The translations under genes were made by a program, and so were the position numbers. Shown here in pieces: positions 7,607 to 15,575 of a DNA stretch of 64,000 nt (position 1 is the first letter of the stretch; every line of letters starts with the position of its first letter). The DNA is taken from the NCBI RefSeq assembly GCF_013407855.1, contig NZ_JACBZH010000001.1, positions 6,634,001 to 6,698,000 on the forward strand, in the 5' to 3' direction. The notes under the pieces were generated by a model. That model did not search any database. It had not been told where the DNA came from and was given only the letters and a program-made list of their open reading frames with translations. The stretch comes from Actinopolymorpha rutila. GTDB taxonomy: Bacteria > Actinomycetota > Actinomycetes > Propionibacteriales > Actinopolymorphaceae.

Positions 7607-8625
7607 GGGCGGAGCAGCACCTTGATCGCGCGCCGTTCGTCCATCGCCTGGTAGGCCTCGGCGGCCTTCTCCAGCGGAAGCTCCAGGTCGAAAACCCTGC
7701 CAGGGTTGATCTTCCGGTTCCAGATGAGGTCGATCAGCTCGGGAAGGTACTGCCGAACCGGGGCCGGGCCGCCGTGCAGATGTACGTGGGAGAAGAACAG
7801 CTCCGCACCCGGCAGAGCGACGTCGTGGGAGACGCCGACGTAACCGACGTGGCCACCCGGACGGGTGGCCCGGATCGCCTGCATCATCGACTCCTGCGTA
7901 CCCACCGCCTCGATCACCGAGTGCGCGCCGAGGCCGTCGGTCAGCTCCTTGATCCGGGCGACTCCCTCGTCACCGCGCTCGGCCACGACGTCGGTGGCGC
8001 CGAACTCCCGGGCGAGGTTCTGGCGGGACTCGTGCCGGCTCATCGCGATGATCCGCTCCGCGCCGAGCTGCCGGGCGGCGAGTACGCCGAGCAGGCCGAC
8101 GGCGCCGTCACCGACGACCGCGACCGTCTTGCCGGGGGCGGCCTGCGCGGCCACCGCGCCGAACCATCCGGTGCCGAGTACGTCGGAAGCGGCCAGCAGG
8201 CTCGGGACCAGGTCGTCGGCGGGCTGGCCGGGGGTCGCGACCAGGGTGCCGTCCGCGAGGGGGACGCGGAGGTACTCCGCCTGCGTACCGAGCGCGCCCA
8301 TGGGCACCCGGTTGACGCAGGAGGTCTGGTAGCCGGCCCGGCAGTTCTCGCAGGTGTTGTCGCTGGCGAAGAACGAGCCGACGACGAACTGCCCCGGCCG
8401 GATCGTGGTGACCTGCTCGCCGACCTCCTCCACGACGCCGACGTACTCGTGTCCCATCGGGGCGGGACCGTCGACCGTCTCGATGCCGCGGTAGGGCCAC
8501 AGGTCCGAGCCGCACACGCAGGCGGCGGACAGCCGGACGACCGCGTCGGTGGGCTCGACGAGCTTGGGCTGCCCCCGGTCCACGACGCGCACGTCGCCCG
8601 GGGCGTTCAGTACTGCTCCTCGCAT
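7603..8625 (-). CDS. Zinc-dependent alcohol dehydrogenase family protein
   Basis: A 340-residue medium-chain dehydrogenase. Catalytic zinc ligands are visible in CVCGSDLWPYRG and GHEYVG. The structural zinc lobe is CENC with a further Cys in GYQTSC. The Rossmann motif is VVGDGAVGLLGVLAA. The late PGGHVGYVGV and the C-terminal AYQAMDERRAIKVLLRP are usual. It oxidises an alcohol or reduces an aldehyde with NAD(P); the substrate is unknown. The ATG at 8625 has GAGGAAG upstream. It is the first gene of a two-gene operon with the Bcr-type exporter, facing an XRE regulator across a 206-base region. Confidence 0.9.
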   Translation of the reverse strand: MRGAVLNAPGDVRVVDRGQPKLVEPTDAVVRLSAACVCGSDLWPYRGIETVDGPAPMGHEYVGVVEEVGEQVTTIRPGQFVVGSFFASDNTCENCRAGYQTSCVNRVPMGALGTQAEYLRVPLADGTLVATPGQPADDLVPSLLAASDVLGTGWFGAVAAQAAPGKTVAVVGDGAVGLLGVLAARQLGAERIIAMSRHESRQNLAREFGATDVVAERGDEGVARIKELTDGLGAHSVIEAVGTQESMMQAIRATRPGGHVGYVGVSHDVALPGAELFFSHVHLHGGPAPVRQYLPELIDLIWNRKINPGRVFDLELPLEKAAEAYQAMDERRAIKVLLRP

Positions 8626-8666
8626 ATCGGTACTTCCTCACAGGGGTCGGGTGGTGCCGTGGTGTC

Positions 8667-8706
8667 GGGCGGTCCGGTTCGTCGCCGGGCGGTCCGGGTC
8701 GACGCC
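8667..8706. repeat. Two tandem 20-bp repeats in the dehydrogenase/XRE divergent region
   Basis: GGGCGGTCCGGTTCGTCGCC (8667-8686) is followed immediately by a copy differing at two bases (8687-8706), then by a decayed third start GGGCCGACCGG. The repeats lie 42 to 81 bases before the dehydrogenase start. Tandem direct repeats with a 20-bp period on one face of the helix suit cooperative binding of the XRE protein. A separate GGGGGT/ACCCCC dyad lies at 8767-8787 nearer the XRE gene. Confidence 0.5.
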
Positions 8707-8831
8707 GGGCCGACCGGCCGCTCCCATGAAAGCCCGGTCGGCGCGCGTGTGGGAGGTCGCGTTTGTGGGGGTAGAAGCTCGACCCCCTTCGGTGACAGCG
8801 AACCCGGGGGCGGCGGTCGTACCGTGGGGGC

Positions 8832-9728
8832 GTGGACAACCGCTCCGACATCCGTGACTTCCTCGCCACCCGGCGTGCCCGGCTCAGCCCGGAGCGAGTC
8901 GGGCTGCCCTCCGGCAGTGGGCGCCGCCGGGTGCCCGGGCTGCGGCGCGAGGAGGTCGCCGTCCTCGCCGGAGTGAGTACGGAGTGGTACACCCGGCTGG
9001 AGAAGGGCCACATCAGCGGCGTCTCCGAGGAAGTCCTGGACGCGGTCGCCCGGGCGCTCCAGCTCGACGAGGCCGAACGCGTCTACCTCTTCGACCTGGC
9101 CCGCGCCGCGAAGCCTGCCCGTACGGCACGGCGACGGACCAGGACCCGGGTCGCTCCGGCGGTCCAGTGGATGCTCGACTCGATGACCGCCTCTGCGGCC
9201 TTCGTACGCAACGGCCGGATGGACATCCTCGCGATCAACCCCCTCGGCCGTGCGCTGTACGCACCGATGTACGACAGCGACACCACCGACGAGCGCGGCC
9301 AGGTCAACATCGCGAGGTTCCAGTTCCTGGACCCCAGGGCACAGGACTTCTTTGCCGACTGGGACAGCGCCGCCAACATCACTGTTGCCCTGCTGCGCTC
9401 GGAAGCCGGCCGCCATCCGTACGACAAGGCACTGCGCGAGCTCGTCGGCGAGCTCTCCACCGTCAGCGAGGAGTTCCGCACCCGGTGGGCCGCCCACAAC
9501 GTGCGCATCCACCACAGCGGCGTCAAGGCGTTCGCCCACCCCGACGTCGGTCTGGTCGAGATCACCTATCACTCCATGCAGCTTTCGTCGTCGGAGAACG
9601 ACCTGCACGACATGACCATCTACACCGCCGAGCCGGGATCCGCCTCCGAGGACCGGCTCAGGCTGCTCGCGAGCTGGGCGGCCACCCACCCAGCTCTGAC
9701 TCACACCCCCGCAGAGGAAGTGAAGTAG
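8832..9728 (+). CDS. XRE family transcriptional regulator with MmyB-like ligand-binding domain
   Basis: A 298-residue protein. An N-terminal helix-turn-helix (residues ~35-60, LRREEVAVLAGVSTEWYTRLEKG) is followed by a C-terminal MmyB-like domain (LDSMTASAAFVRNGRMDILAINPLGRALYAP; EFRTRWAAHNVRIHHSGVK). Such MmyB-domain regulators are very common in actinomycetes, often beside oxidoreductase genes, and the domain is thought to bind a small lipophilic ligand. The start is GTG at 8832. It is divergent from the dehydrogenase/exporter operon, which is its likely target. The gene ends 4 bases before the stop of the convergent SWIM gene. Confidence 0.92.
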   Translation: MDNRSDIRDFLATRRARLSPERVGLPSGSGRRRVPGLRREEVAVLAGVSTEWYTRLEKGHISGVSEEVLDAVARALQLDEAERVYLFDLARAAKPARTARRRTRTRVAPAVQWMLDSMTASAAFVRNGRMDILAINPLGRALYAPMYDSDTTDERGQVNIARFQFLDPRAQDFFADWDSAANITVALLRSEAGRHPYDKALRELVGELSTVSEEFRTRWAAHNVRIHHSGVKAFAHPDVGLVEITYHSMQLSSSENDLHDMTIYTAEPGSASEDRLRLLASWAATHPALTHTPAEEVK

Positions 9729-9731
9729 GCA

Positions 9732-11363
9732 TCAGGGCAGGCCGGCGCGGTCGAGTTCCTCGCAGAGGGCGCGCTTGGGCTTGTGGGTCGTTCGCAGGGC
9801 GAGCAGGTGAGCGTCGAACTCGTCCAGGTGACCGCAGCCCTCGGCCAGGGTCCGCGCCTCCGCCAGGAGACCGGCCGCCTCGTGGTACGAACGCCGGTCC
9901 TTCTTCTCGATCTCCAGGTCCGCGGCGGCTCGCAGCACCACGATCGCGTCGTCGGGATGGGAGACGCGTTGCCCGGGGACCGGCTCGTCGCGCAGAACGC
10001 TCAGCGCACTGTCACGCCGGCGAGCGAACGCCTTCTTCCCCGCCAGCTTGCGCAGGGCGATGTACGCATCCACGCTCGGACGTTCCGCGAAGTTGTCCCA
10101 CAGCAGTTCCTGCGCCCTGGCCCGATCACCTGTGCGTACGTGGCATTCTGCGGCCAGGCTGCGCAGTCGTGGATCCGGCGGGAAGTCCGACAGGCCACGC
10201 TCGAGCCACTGCAGGGCCTCCGCGTGCCGACCGTCCTCGTGCAGCCGTTGCGCGATCCGCAGAACGTCGTACGCACTGGCGACGTCCCGCGACAAGACGT
10301 CGACCAGCGCGTTGGTTCCGCCCTCGCACTCGGCGAGGCGTTCCATCAGGAACGTGACGGTGAACCTGCGGCTGCCGTAGTCGTGGGATCGCTTTGGCGG
10401 CAGGGCGTTCCACGCGTCCTCGACGAGTTCGCGGTACCTCGCCATCCCTGCGGTCCCGAGCACCGAAACGTAGTCGGGCACGGCGGTGAGGAACACTTCG
10501 TACTCGCTGCGGAGGGCGCGTTCGGCGAGGAACTCCGCCAGCTGTGGAGGATCCGGCGCAGAAGCCGAGCAGGCGTCAAGATGGACTTGCTCCGCCCGCT
10601 CGATGGCCACCCGCAGCCCGCCGTCGGAGTCGTCGATCAGGCCGGCGACAGACTCCAGGAGATCCAGCGCGTACACCGCCAGTTCTCTTGCAGCGTCGGG
10701 GAAGCCGTCCCCGATCAGCTTTGCCACCTCGGTCAGCGCTTCGTCGACGCCCCAGAAGTACGCTTCCGCCTCGCGGTGGTCAACGAAGTAGCCGACGTCG
10801 ACCGTCTGCTCCAGGCGGCTGCGAAGGTGCCGGTCGTCGAACGCCTCACTGGCATCGGCGCCGGCGGCCACCTCCAACCGCGCACGCAGCAACGGGTCGT
10901 TGTCCGCCGCCCGCAGCAGCTCCGCGACCAGCCACGGCCCCTCCTGGCGGAGCAGGAAGTTTCGCAGCCGGCGGTCGCGTCCGCCCTTGCTCTTCGCGTC
11001 GGCCTTGCCCTTGCCGGTGCTCGTGCCGGCTCTCTTGCGCCGGCCGCCCTTCCCCTTGCTCACGGTTGAGGCTTCGGGCGGAGCGTCTGCGCTGTCCAGC
11101 CACGCCAGCGCCGCCGCGACGCAGTGTTTGCAGAAGAAGCCCTCGGCGCCGTACGGACAGTTGCACCGGCCTTCCAGGCCGACCGGCGTCAGGTCGAGCC
11201 GCACGCGATAGGCGCGCCCGCCGTCCACGATCGCGGACACGGCCCGGCCGTCGACCGTCAGCTCTCGAACCCGGCCCGACAGGTAGTAGTCCCGGCCTCG
11301 TTGGAACGACCCGGGGTCGGCCGCCGCGCTGACCATCGGTTCACTCACCGAGATCGCCACCAT
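9732..11363 (-). CDS. SWIM zinc-finger protein
   Basis: A 543-residue protein. The SWIM motif C-x-C-x8-C-x-H is complete at C67, C69, C78 and H80 (CNCPYGAEGFFCKH). A basic, Ser/Gly/Lys-rich linker follows (residues ~100-130). The rest is alpha-helical and TPR-like (ALQWLERGLSDFPPDPRLRSLAAECHVRTGDRA), ending in a helical repeat tail. SWIM domains bind DNA or proteins; bacterial members often stand near SNF2 helicases, but none is here. The gene is a single unit on the minus strand, convergent with XRE and divergent from the AbiE operon. The precise role is unknown. Confidence 0.85.
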   Translation of the reverse strand: MVAISVSEPMVSAAADPGSFQRGRDYYLSGRVRELTVDGRAVSAIVDGGRAYRVRLDLTPVGLEGRCNCPYGAEGFFCKHCVAAALAWLDSADAPPEASTVSKGKGGRRKRAGTSTGKGKADAKSKGGRDRRLRNFLLRQEGPWLVAELLRAADNDPLLRARLEVAAGADASEAFDDRHLRSRLEQTVDVGYFVDHREAEAYFWGVDEALTEVAKLIGDGFPDAARELAVYALDLLESVAGLIDDSDGGLRVAIERAEQVHLDACSASAPDPPQLAEFLAERALRSEYEVFLTAVPDYVSVLGTAGMARYRELVEDAWNALPPKRSHDYGSRRFTVTFLMERLAECEGGTNALVDVLSRDVASAYDVLRIAQRLHEDGRHAEALQWLERGLSDFPPDPRLRSLAAECHVRTGDRARAQELLWDNFAERPSVDAYIALRKLAGKKAFARRRDSALSVLRDEPVPGQRVSHPDDAIVVLRAAADLEIEKKDRRSYHEAAGLLAEARTLAEGCGHLDEFDAHLLALRTTHKPKRALCEELDRAGLP

Positions 11364-11484
11364 GCCGGCTGATCATGCCACGCCGCCGGTGCGCGCCGGA
11401 GACCGGGTAGCACAAAACGTAGCGGATCGACTACCTTACGGAGCCAGGCTACCGGGTCCGCTTCAGCTGTACGCCAGCACGAGA

Positions 11485-11514
11485 CTTACCTGCCGGGTAA
11501 GCTTCGTGTAGTAT
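11485..11514 (+). promoter_or_regulatory. Palindrome CTTACC-TGCCG-GGTAAG with -10-like box upstream of AbiE operon
   Basis: Perfect 6-bp inverted arms at 11485-11490 and 11496-11501. A TAGTAT -10-like box follows at 11509-11514, and the palindrome covers the expected -35 position. A related TACCTTACGG lies further upstream near 11433. AbiEi antitoxins are known to repress their own operon by binding inverted repeats, so this is the expected operator. The promoter assignment is inference. Confidence 0.5.
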
Positions 11515-11526
11515 TGGGGAGGAGTC

Positions 11527-11553
11527 ATGCACGATTATTACCAAACCGGTTAG
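11527..11553 (+). CDS. Possible 8-codon leader reading frame before AbiEi
   Basis: ATG at 11527 has the best ribosome site in the region (GGGGAGGAG, 3 to 4 bases away). It opens a frame MHDYYQTG that stops at TAG 11551-11553, four bases before the ATG of the AbiEi gene. The AbiEi start has no ribosome site of its own, so ribosomes finishing the minigene could re-initiate on it. It is either a real coupling leader or a strong site used at long range; the sequence alone cannot decide. Confidence 0.35.
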   Translation: MHDYYQTG

Positions 11554-11557
11554 TTTG

Positions 11558-12130
11558 ATGCTTAACACAATGCGGATCCTCTACGAGCTCGCCGAACCGC
11601 AAGCGGGATACTTCACTGCCCGGCAAGCTGTCGAAGCAGGCGTGTCCCACAGAACCCTGTTCGGACGTGCCAAGCGCGGCGACATCGAGCCTGTGCGTCA
11701 TGGGATCTACCGCTTGCGCGATTTCCCCAGCCATCCGTTCGAGGACGTAGCGGCCACCTGCCTGTGGGCGGGCCACGGCAGTGCGGCAAGCCATGAAACC
11801 GCTTTGGCGGTCCACGGCCTGTCCGACGCGATGCCCGCCACCATTCACATCACGGTCCCCAGGCTCTTCCGCGGGAAACAGGCCGGCGTGAGGATCCACT
11901 GTGCCGCCTTGGCCGACGATGAGCGACAAGTTCGGGAGAGCGTTCCGGTCACCACGATCGCCCGCACCCTCAAAGACGTCGCCGCCTCCAGCGATCCCGA
12001 TCTGGTGCGGCAGGCAGTGGCGCAATCGGTGGTGCGCGGCGCGCTGAGTCGCCGAGAACTGCGCAGGATCGTCCGCGAGGCGCCCGAACTCGCCCCTCTC
12101 GCCGTAGACGCCCTCGTCGAGGGCAGATGA
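11558..12130 (+). CDS. Type IV toxin-antitoxin system antitoxin, AbiEi family
   Basis: A 190-residue protein. The N-terminal winged helix (FTARQAVEAGVSHRTLFGRAKRGDIEPVRHGIYRLRDFP) is the AbiEi_4 domain. A domain with TCLWAGHGSAASHETALAVHGL, then ITVPRLFRGKQAGVRIH, is typical of AbiEi proteins. The antitoxin counteracts the AbiEii nucleotidyltransferase and represses the operon. I use the ATG at 11558; an ATG at 11570 is also possible and neither has a good ribosome site. The stop overlaps the toxin start (ATGA). Base composition is somewhat less GC-rich than the neighbours, which suggests acquisition by transfer. Confidence 0.9.
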   Translation: MLNTMRILYELAEPQAGYFTARQAVEAGVSHRTLFGRAKRGDIEPVRHGIYRLRDFPSHPFEDVAATCLWAGHGSAASHETALAVHGLSDAMPATIHITVPRLFRGKQAGVRIHCAALADDERQVRESVPVTTIARTLKDVAASSDPDLVRQAVAQSVVRGALSRRELRRIVREAPELAPLAVDALVEGR

Positions 12131-13032
12131 GCGCGCAGGAGCGATTCAAGACGCCGGCCGCCTTTCGAAGGGCCCTTGAACAACGGCTACGCGGCGAAGC
12201 ACTCAGCACCGGAACACCGCTGAACCGGCTACGTAGGGAAGCAGCGTCCAACCGGCTCCTGGTCAGGCTTTGCCTGGTCGACTCCGACAGGTGGGTTCTC
12301 AAGGGTGGTCTCGCGCTGATCGTCCGAATTGGTGTCGGCGTACGCGGTACGAAGGATGTCGACACCAACTGGCGCTCCGACCGTCGCGACCTCGAGGAGA
12401 CCTTGACCTTCGTCGAAGAGCTTGATTTCGGGGACTGGTTCAACTTCCGCATCGGCGACCCGCGACCACTACAAGGTGAAGGCGAGCCGGGCGCGCTGCG
12501 CTACCCGGTAACCGCGAGCCTCGACGGACGTACGTTCGAGCAACTCAGCCTGGACGTCAACTTCGTCAGCCCCAACGACCCGCGCCCCGTCGACCTGGTG
12601 GCGATGAGGCGCAACGCTTTCCAGTTCGTCGACGAGCCTCCCCTACGGGTTCCGATGGTTACGCCCAGCCAGCAACTCGCTGAGAAGCTACATGCCTACA
12701 CCCGGCTCTACGACGACGAGCCCAGTAGCCGCGCCAGGGACCTGTTCGACATGCTTGTCATAGCCGACCAGGTTCAGCTACCCGACTCCACGGCGCTGAC
12801 AGTCGCTGTACGTCAAACCTTCGACATCAGAGCGACCGCCTGGCCGCCAAGCCTCGCAGCACCACCAGCTGATTGGGCCATGCCTTGGCGGGCATTCATC
12901 ACCGACTACCCCCTTCAGTGGGAGAGCCTCGACGAGGCTTACACGGCGCTGAAGGAGTTCTGGGCACCCATCCTCAGTCAGACCACAACCAAATTCTCCA
13001 CCTGGGGCCCGCATCAGTGGCGATGGAGCTGA
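12127..13032 (+). CDS. AbiEii/AbiGii-type nucleotidyltransferase toxin
   Basis: A 301-residue protein. The nucleotidyltransferase signature is K-G-G (residues 59-61) followed by RGTKDVDTNW, with D77 and D79 as metal-binding aspartates. A downstream conserved block holds TPSQQLAEKLHAYTR and DEPSSRARDLFDML, typical of AbiEii (the K of EKLHA and the RDLFD motif). AbiEii toxins transfer nucleotides and stop growth, giving phage abortive infection. The ATG overlaps the antitoxin stop, so synthesis is coupled. All key motifs are intact, so the system looks functional. No other defence gene is adjacent. Confidence 0.9.
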   Translation: MSAQERFKTPAAFRRALEQRLRGEALSTGTPLNRLRREAASNRLLVRLCLVDSDRWVLKGGLALIVRIGVGVRGTKDVDTNWRSDRRDLEETLTFVEELDFGDWFNFRIGDPRPLQGEGEPGALRYPVTASLDGRTFEQLSLDVNFVSPNDPRPVDLVAMRRNAFQFVDEPPLRVPMVTPSQQLAEKLHAYTRLYDDEPSSRARDLFDMLVIADQVQLPDSTALTVAVRQTFDIRATAWPPSLAAPPADWAMPWRAFITDYPLQWESLDEAYTALKEFWAPILSQTTTKFSTWGPHQWRWS

Positions 13033-13190
13033 CGATATTCCGGCGAAAGCGGACAAACCGCCCGTGCGACGCCAGCACAGTTCCGCTGAGGGACATTCCA
13101 TCCGCCGTCGCCCGATGAGTTCGGGGAGCGGACCGGGTCTACACCCCGAGCCACAGGACGTGGACACGAACGAAGATCGTTGGGGAGCCC

Positions 13191-13877
13191 ATGACAGCCA
13201 CCGCACTACCGAAGATCGTCGACGCCGAGACCTGGAAGCGTCACCTCGATGAGCTGCGCGTCCGGGAGAAGGCAGCGACCCGAGAGCTCGACGCGATCGC
13301 CGCGCAGCGCCGCCACATGCCGGCGGTCCGGATGCCCGACTACACCCTCGAGGGCGAGGAGGGGCCGGTCCGGCTCGCCGACGTCTTCGACGGCAAGTCG
13401 CAGCTGATCGTCTACAACCACATGTGGTTCCCGGGCGAGGAGTGGCAGTGCCCCGGCTGCACCGGGTTCACCGCGCAGTTCACCCGGCTGGACTTCCTGG
13501 ACAACTACGACGCCCGGTTCGTCATCGTCACGCAGGGCCCGATCGACGAGGCGCTCGCCTACAAGCGACGGGTCGGCAACCAGATGACGTGGTACTCCAC
13601 CGCGAACAGCTCGTTCGGTGCGGACGTCGACGCGCCGGCCGGCGGCGGGTTCGCTGTCAACGTGTTCTTGCGCGACGGCGACACGGTCTACCGCACCTGG
13701 CACACCAACGGCCGGGGCACCGAGCAGCTCAGCCACTTCTTCGGGTTGATCGACCTTCTGCCGTACGGCCGGCAGGAGGAGTGGCAGGACTCCCCCGACG
13801 GCTGGCCGAAGGCGCCCACCTACAGCCGATGGGAAGGTTCGCAGGACATCGCCGCGCTCTACGGCCCGCGCGCCTGA
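13191..13877 (+). CDS. DUF899 family thioredoxin-like protein
   Basis: A 228-residue protein with the DUF899 pattern: VDAETWKRHLDELRVREKAATRELD at the start, the RRHMPAVRMPDY stretch, QLIVYNHMWFPG, and a CPGC motif (C-x-x-C) in a thioredoxin-like fold, then YRTWHTNGRGTEQL and a C-terminal RWEGSQDIAALYG. The family is widespread in actinomycetes and has no settled function; the CPGC suggests redox activity. The ATG has GGGGAG upstream. A 9-bp GC-rich hairpin follows the stop. Confidence 0.87.
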   Translation: MTATALPKIVDAETWKRHLDELRVREKAATRELDAIAAQRRHMPAVRMPDYTLEGEEGPVRLADVFDGKSQLIVYNHMWFPGEEWQCPGCTGFTAQFTRLDFLDNYDARFVIVTQGPIDEALAYKRRVGNQMTWYSTANSSFGADVDAPAGGGFAVNVFLRDGDTVYRTWHTNGRGTEQLSHFFGLIDLLPYGRQEEWQDSPDGWPKAPTYSRWEGSQDIAALYGPRA

Positions 13878-13888
13878 GCGCATCGGAG

Positions 13889-13918
13889 GCGGGGCCGACC
13901 ACGACCGGCCGGCCCCGC
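13889..13918 (+). terminator. GC-rich hairpin after DUF899 gene
   Basis: GCGGGGCCG (13889-13897) pairs exactly with CGGCCCCGC (13910-13918) across a 12-base loop, 11 bases past the DUF899 stop. No T-run follows, which is common for actinomycete terminators. It separates DUF899 from the reductase-like gene that starts at 13952. Confidence 0.5.
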
Positions 13919-13951
13919 GGCGGCAGCAGAACCCCTGTGGAGGAGAAGCGC

Positions 13952-14593
13952 ATGACCAAGGTGACCAGCGACCTCTCGATCTCGGCCGATGGTTACTCGG
14001 CCGGACCGAACCAGACCGAGGAGCGCCCGTTCGGCGACGACGGCGGAGACGGCTGGGGCGACAAGCTGCACGCCTGGATGTTCGAGACCCCCGAGGAGGA
14101 CCCGGCAGGCGGTGACGCGAACGTACAGGCCGCCGCCGCCCGGGCCGAGGTGGCGGCGCCCGGCGCATTCGTCATGGGGCGCAACATGTTCGGTCCCGTT
14201 CGCGGCGAGTGGGATCGGGACTGGAAGGGCTGGTGGGGCGACGACCCGCCGTTCCATGCCCCGGTCTTCGTACTCACCCACTACCCGCGCGACCCGCAAC
14301 CGATGAACGGCGGCACGACGTACCACTTCGTCACCGACGGAATCGAGTCCGCACTGAAACAGGCGCGCGAGGCCGCAGGGGATGGCGACGTGTCGATCCA
14401 GGGCGGAGCGACCACGATCAACCAGTACCTCGCCGCCGGCCTGATCGACGAGCTGCGGCTGCACATCGTGCCGTTGACGCTCGGCGCCGGCACCCGGCTC
14501 TTCGACGGCGTCCCGCCGCTGAAACTCCGGCAGGTGGAGTCGCCGGCGGCGAAGGGCTCGGTCACGCACGTGACCTATCGGGTGCTGCGCTGA
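13952..14593 (+). CDS. Dihydrofolate reductase-like (RibD C-terminal fold) protein
   Basis: A 213-residue protein starting MTKVTSDLSISADGYSAGPNQ. It has the family motifs FVMGRNMFGPVRGEWD, VFVLTHYPRDP, FHFVTDGI-like, VSIQGGATTINQYLAAGLIDELRLH and GAGTRLFDGV. The GGA-containing loop is the NADPH-binding part of the fold. The ATG has GTGGAGGAGAAG just upstream. Its stop lies 7 bases from the stop of the convergent siderophore-interacting protein gene. Substrate unknown; compare the two paralogues at 793-1443 and 20645-21199. Confidence 0.85.
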   Translation: MTKVTSDLSISADGYSAGPNQTEERPFGDDGGDGWGDKLHAWMFETPEEDPAGGDANVQAAAARAEVAAPGAFVMGRNMFGPVRGEWDRDWKGWWGDDPPFHAPVFVLTHYPRDPQPMNGGTTYHFVTDGIESALKQAREAAGDGDVSIQGGATTINQYLAAGLIDELRLHIVPLTLGAGTRLFDGVPPLKLRQVESPAAKGSVTHVTYRVLR

Positions 14594-14600
14594 CCAGAGG

Positions 14601-15575
14601 TCACCCGCGCATCGCGACGCCATGCCGCCAGTAGCCCATGAACGCCACCTGCCGGCGGTCGAGCCCGGCTTCCCTGACCAGGCAGCGTCGCAGCGTGGTG
14701 ACCATCTTCGACTCCCCCGCGATCCAGGCGTAGAGCCCGCCGCTTTCACCCGCACCGGCTGCCGAGTCCGTCGTCAGCTCGCCGGAGGAGGAGTACGTCG
14801 GGGTCTCCCACAGGTCGGGTAGCACCTGACGGTCGTCGACCAGGGCGTCCGTCGGAGCGAGCCCGAGATGGCGGCGCACCGCGGCGACCTGGCGCCGGCC
14901 GTGCGCCGCGCCGTCGCGGGGCAGCCAGACCACGTCGATGCCGGCGGGCACCGGGATGTCCTGCACGTCGCCGGACTCCGGGACCTCGAGGAAGGCCGCG
15001 CCGCGTACGCCGGCGTCCAGGGCGGACAGGATGGCGCACGCCGCCGGCACCGCGGTCTCGTCCGCCACGAGGAGTACCTCCCGTAGCCCGCCCGGGGCGA
15101 ACTCGATGCCGCCGAAGTACTCACCTCTCCTGGGCCCGACCAGCACCAGCCGGTCGCCCACGCGCGCCTTCGCCGCCCAGGACGAGCCGGGCCCGGACTC
15201 CCCGGGCCCCGCACCGCGTTCGGGGTGTTCGGCGTACTCACCGTGCAGCACGAAGTCGACCACCACCCGCGCGTCGCGGCCGGATCCACGTACTTCGCGA
15301 ACGGTGTAGGTGCGCATGTGCCCGCGCTCGGCGTCCGGGAGGTTCAGCCAGGCGGAGTACCAGGACTCGTGGCCGGAAAGACTTGGCAGCTCACCGCTCA
15401 CGCCGGGGAAGATCAGCTTGATGCGCTGGTCGTACAGCTCACCCTGCACACCGAAGTCGGCGAGCTCCGGGCCGGCCAGCTCCACCCGCATGAAGCTCGG
15501 CGAGAGGCGTTCGACGTCGACGGCCTCCACCTCGCCGAGGATCATCGGCAGGGTGCGCCCGGAGGTTGCTGTCAT
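14601..15575 (-). CDS. Siderophore-interacting protein (FAD/NAD(P)H ferric-siderophore reductase)
   Basis: A 324-residue flavoprotein of the SIP/ViuB family. The N-terminal FAD domain holds RTYTVREVR (the R-x-Y-T flavin motif), and the beta-barrel includes VGDRLVLVGPRRGEYFGG. The C-terminal NAD(P)H domain ends YAWIAGESKMVTTLRR and the SIP-typical MGYWRHG. It releases iron from imported siderophores by reduction in the cytosol. The ATG at 15575 has AGGAGG 4 bases upstream and overlaps the stop of the ATPase gene (ATGA). It is the last gene of the iron-uptake operon that starts at the iron box at 19573. Confidence 0.93.
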   Translation of the reverse strand: MTATSGRTLPMILGEVEAVDVERLSPSFMRVELAGPELADFGVQGELYDQRIKLIFPGVSGELPSLSGHESWYSAWLNLPDAERGHMRTYTVREVRGSGRDARVVVDFVLHGEYAEHPERGAGPGESGPGSSWAAKARVGDRLVLVGPRRGEYFGGIEFAPGGLREVLLVADETAVPAACAILSALDAGVRGAAFLEVPESGDVQDIPVPAGIDVVWLPRDGAAHGRRQVAAVRRHLGLAPTDALVDDRQVLPDLWETPTYSSSGELTTDSAAGAGESGGLYAWIAGESKMVTTLRRCLVREAGLDRRQVAFMGYWRHGVAMRG

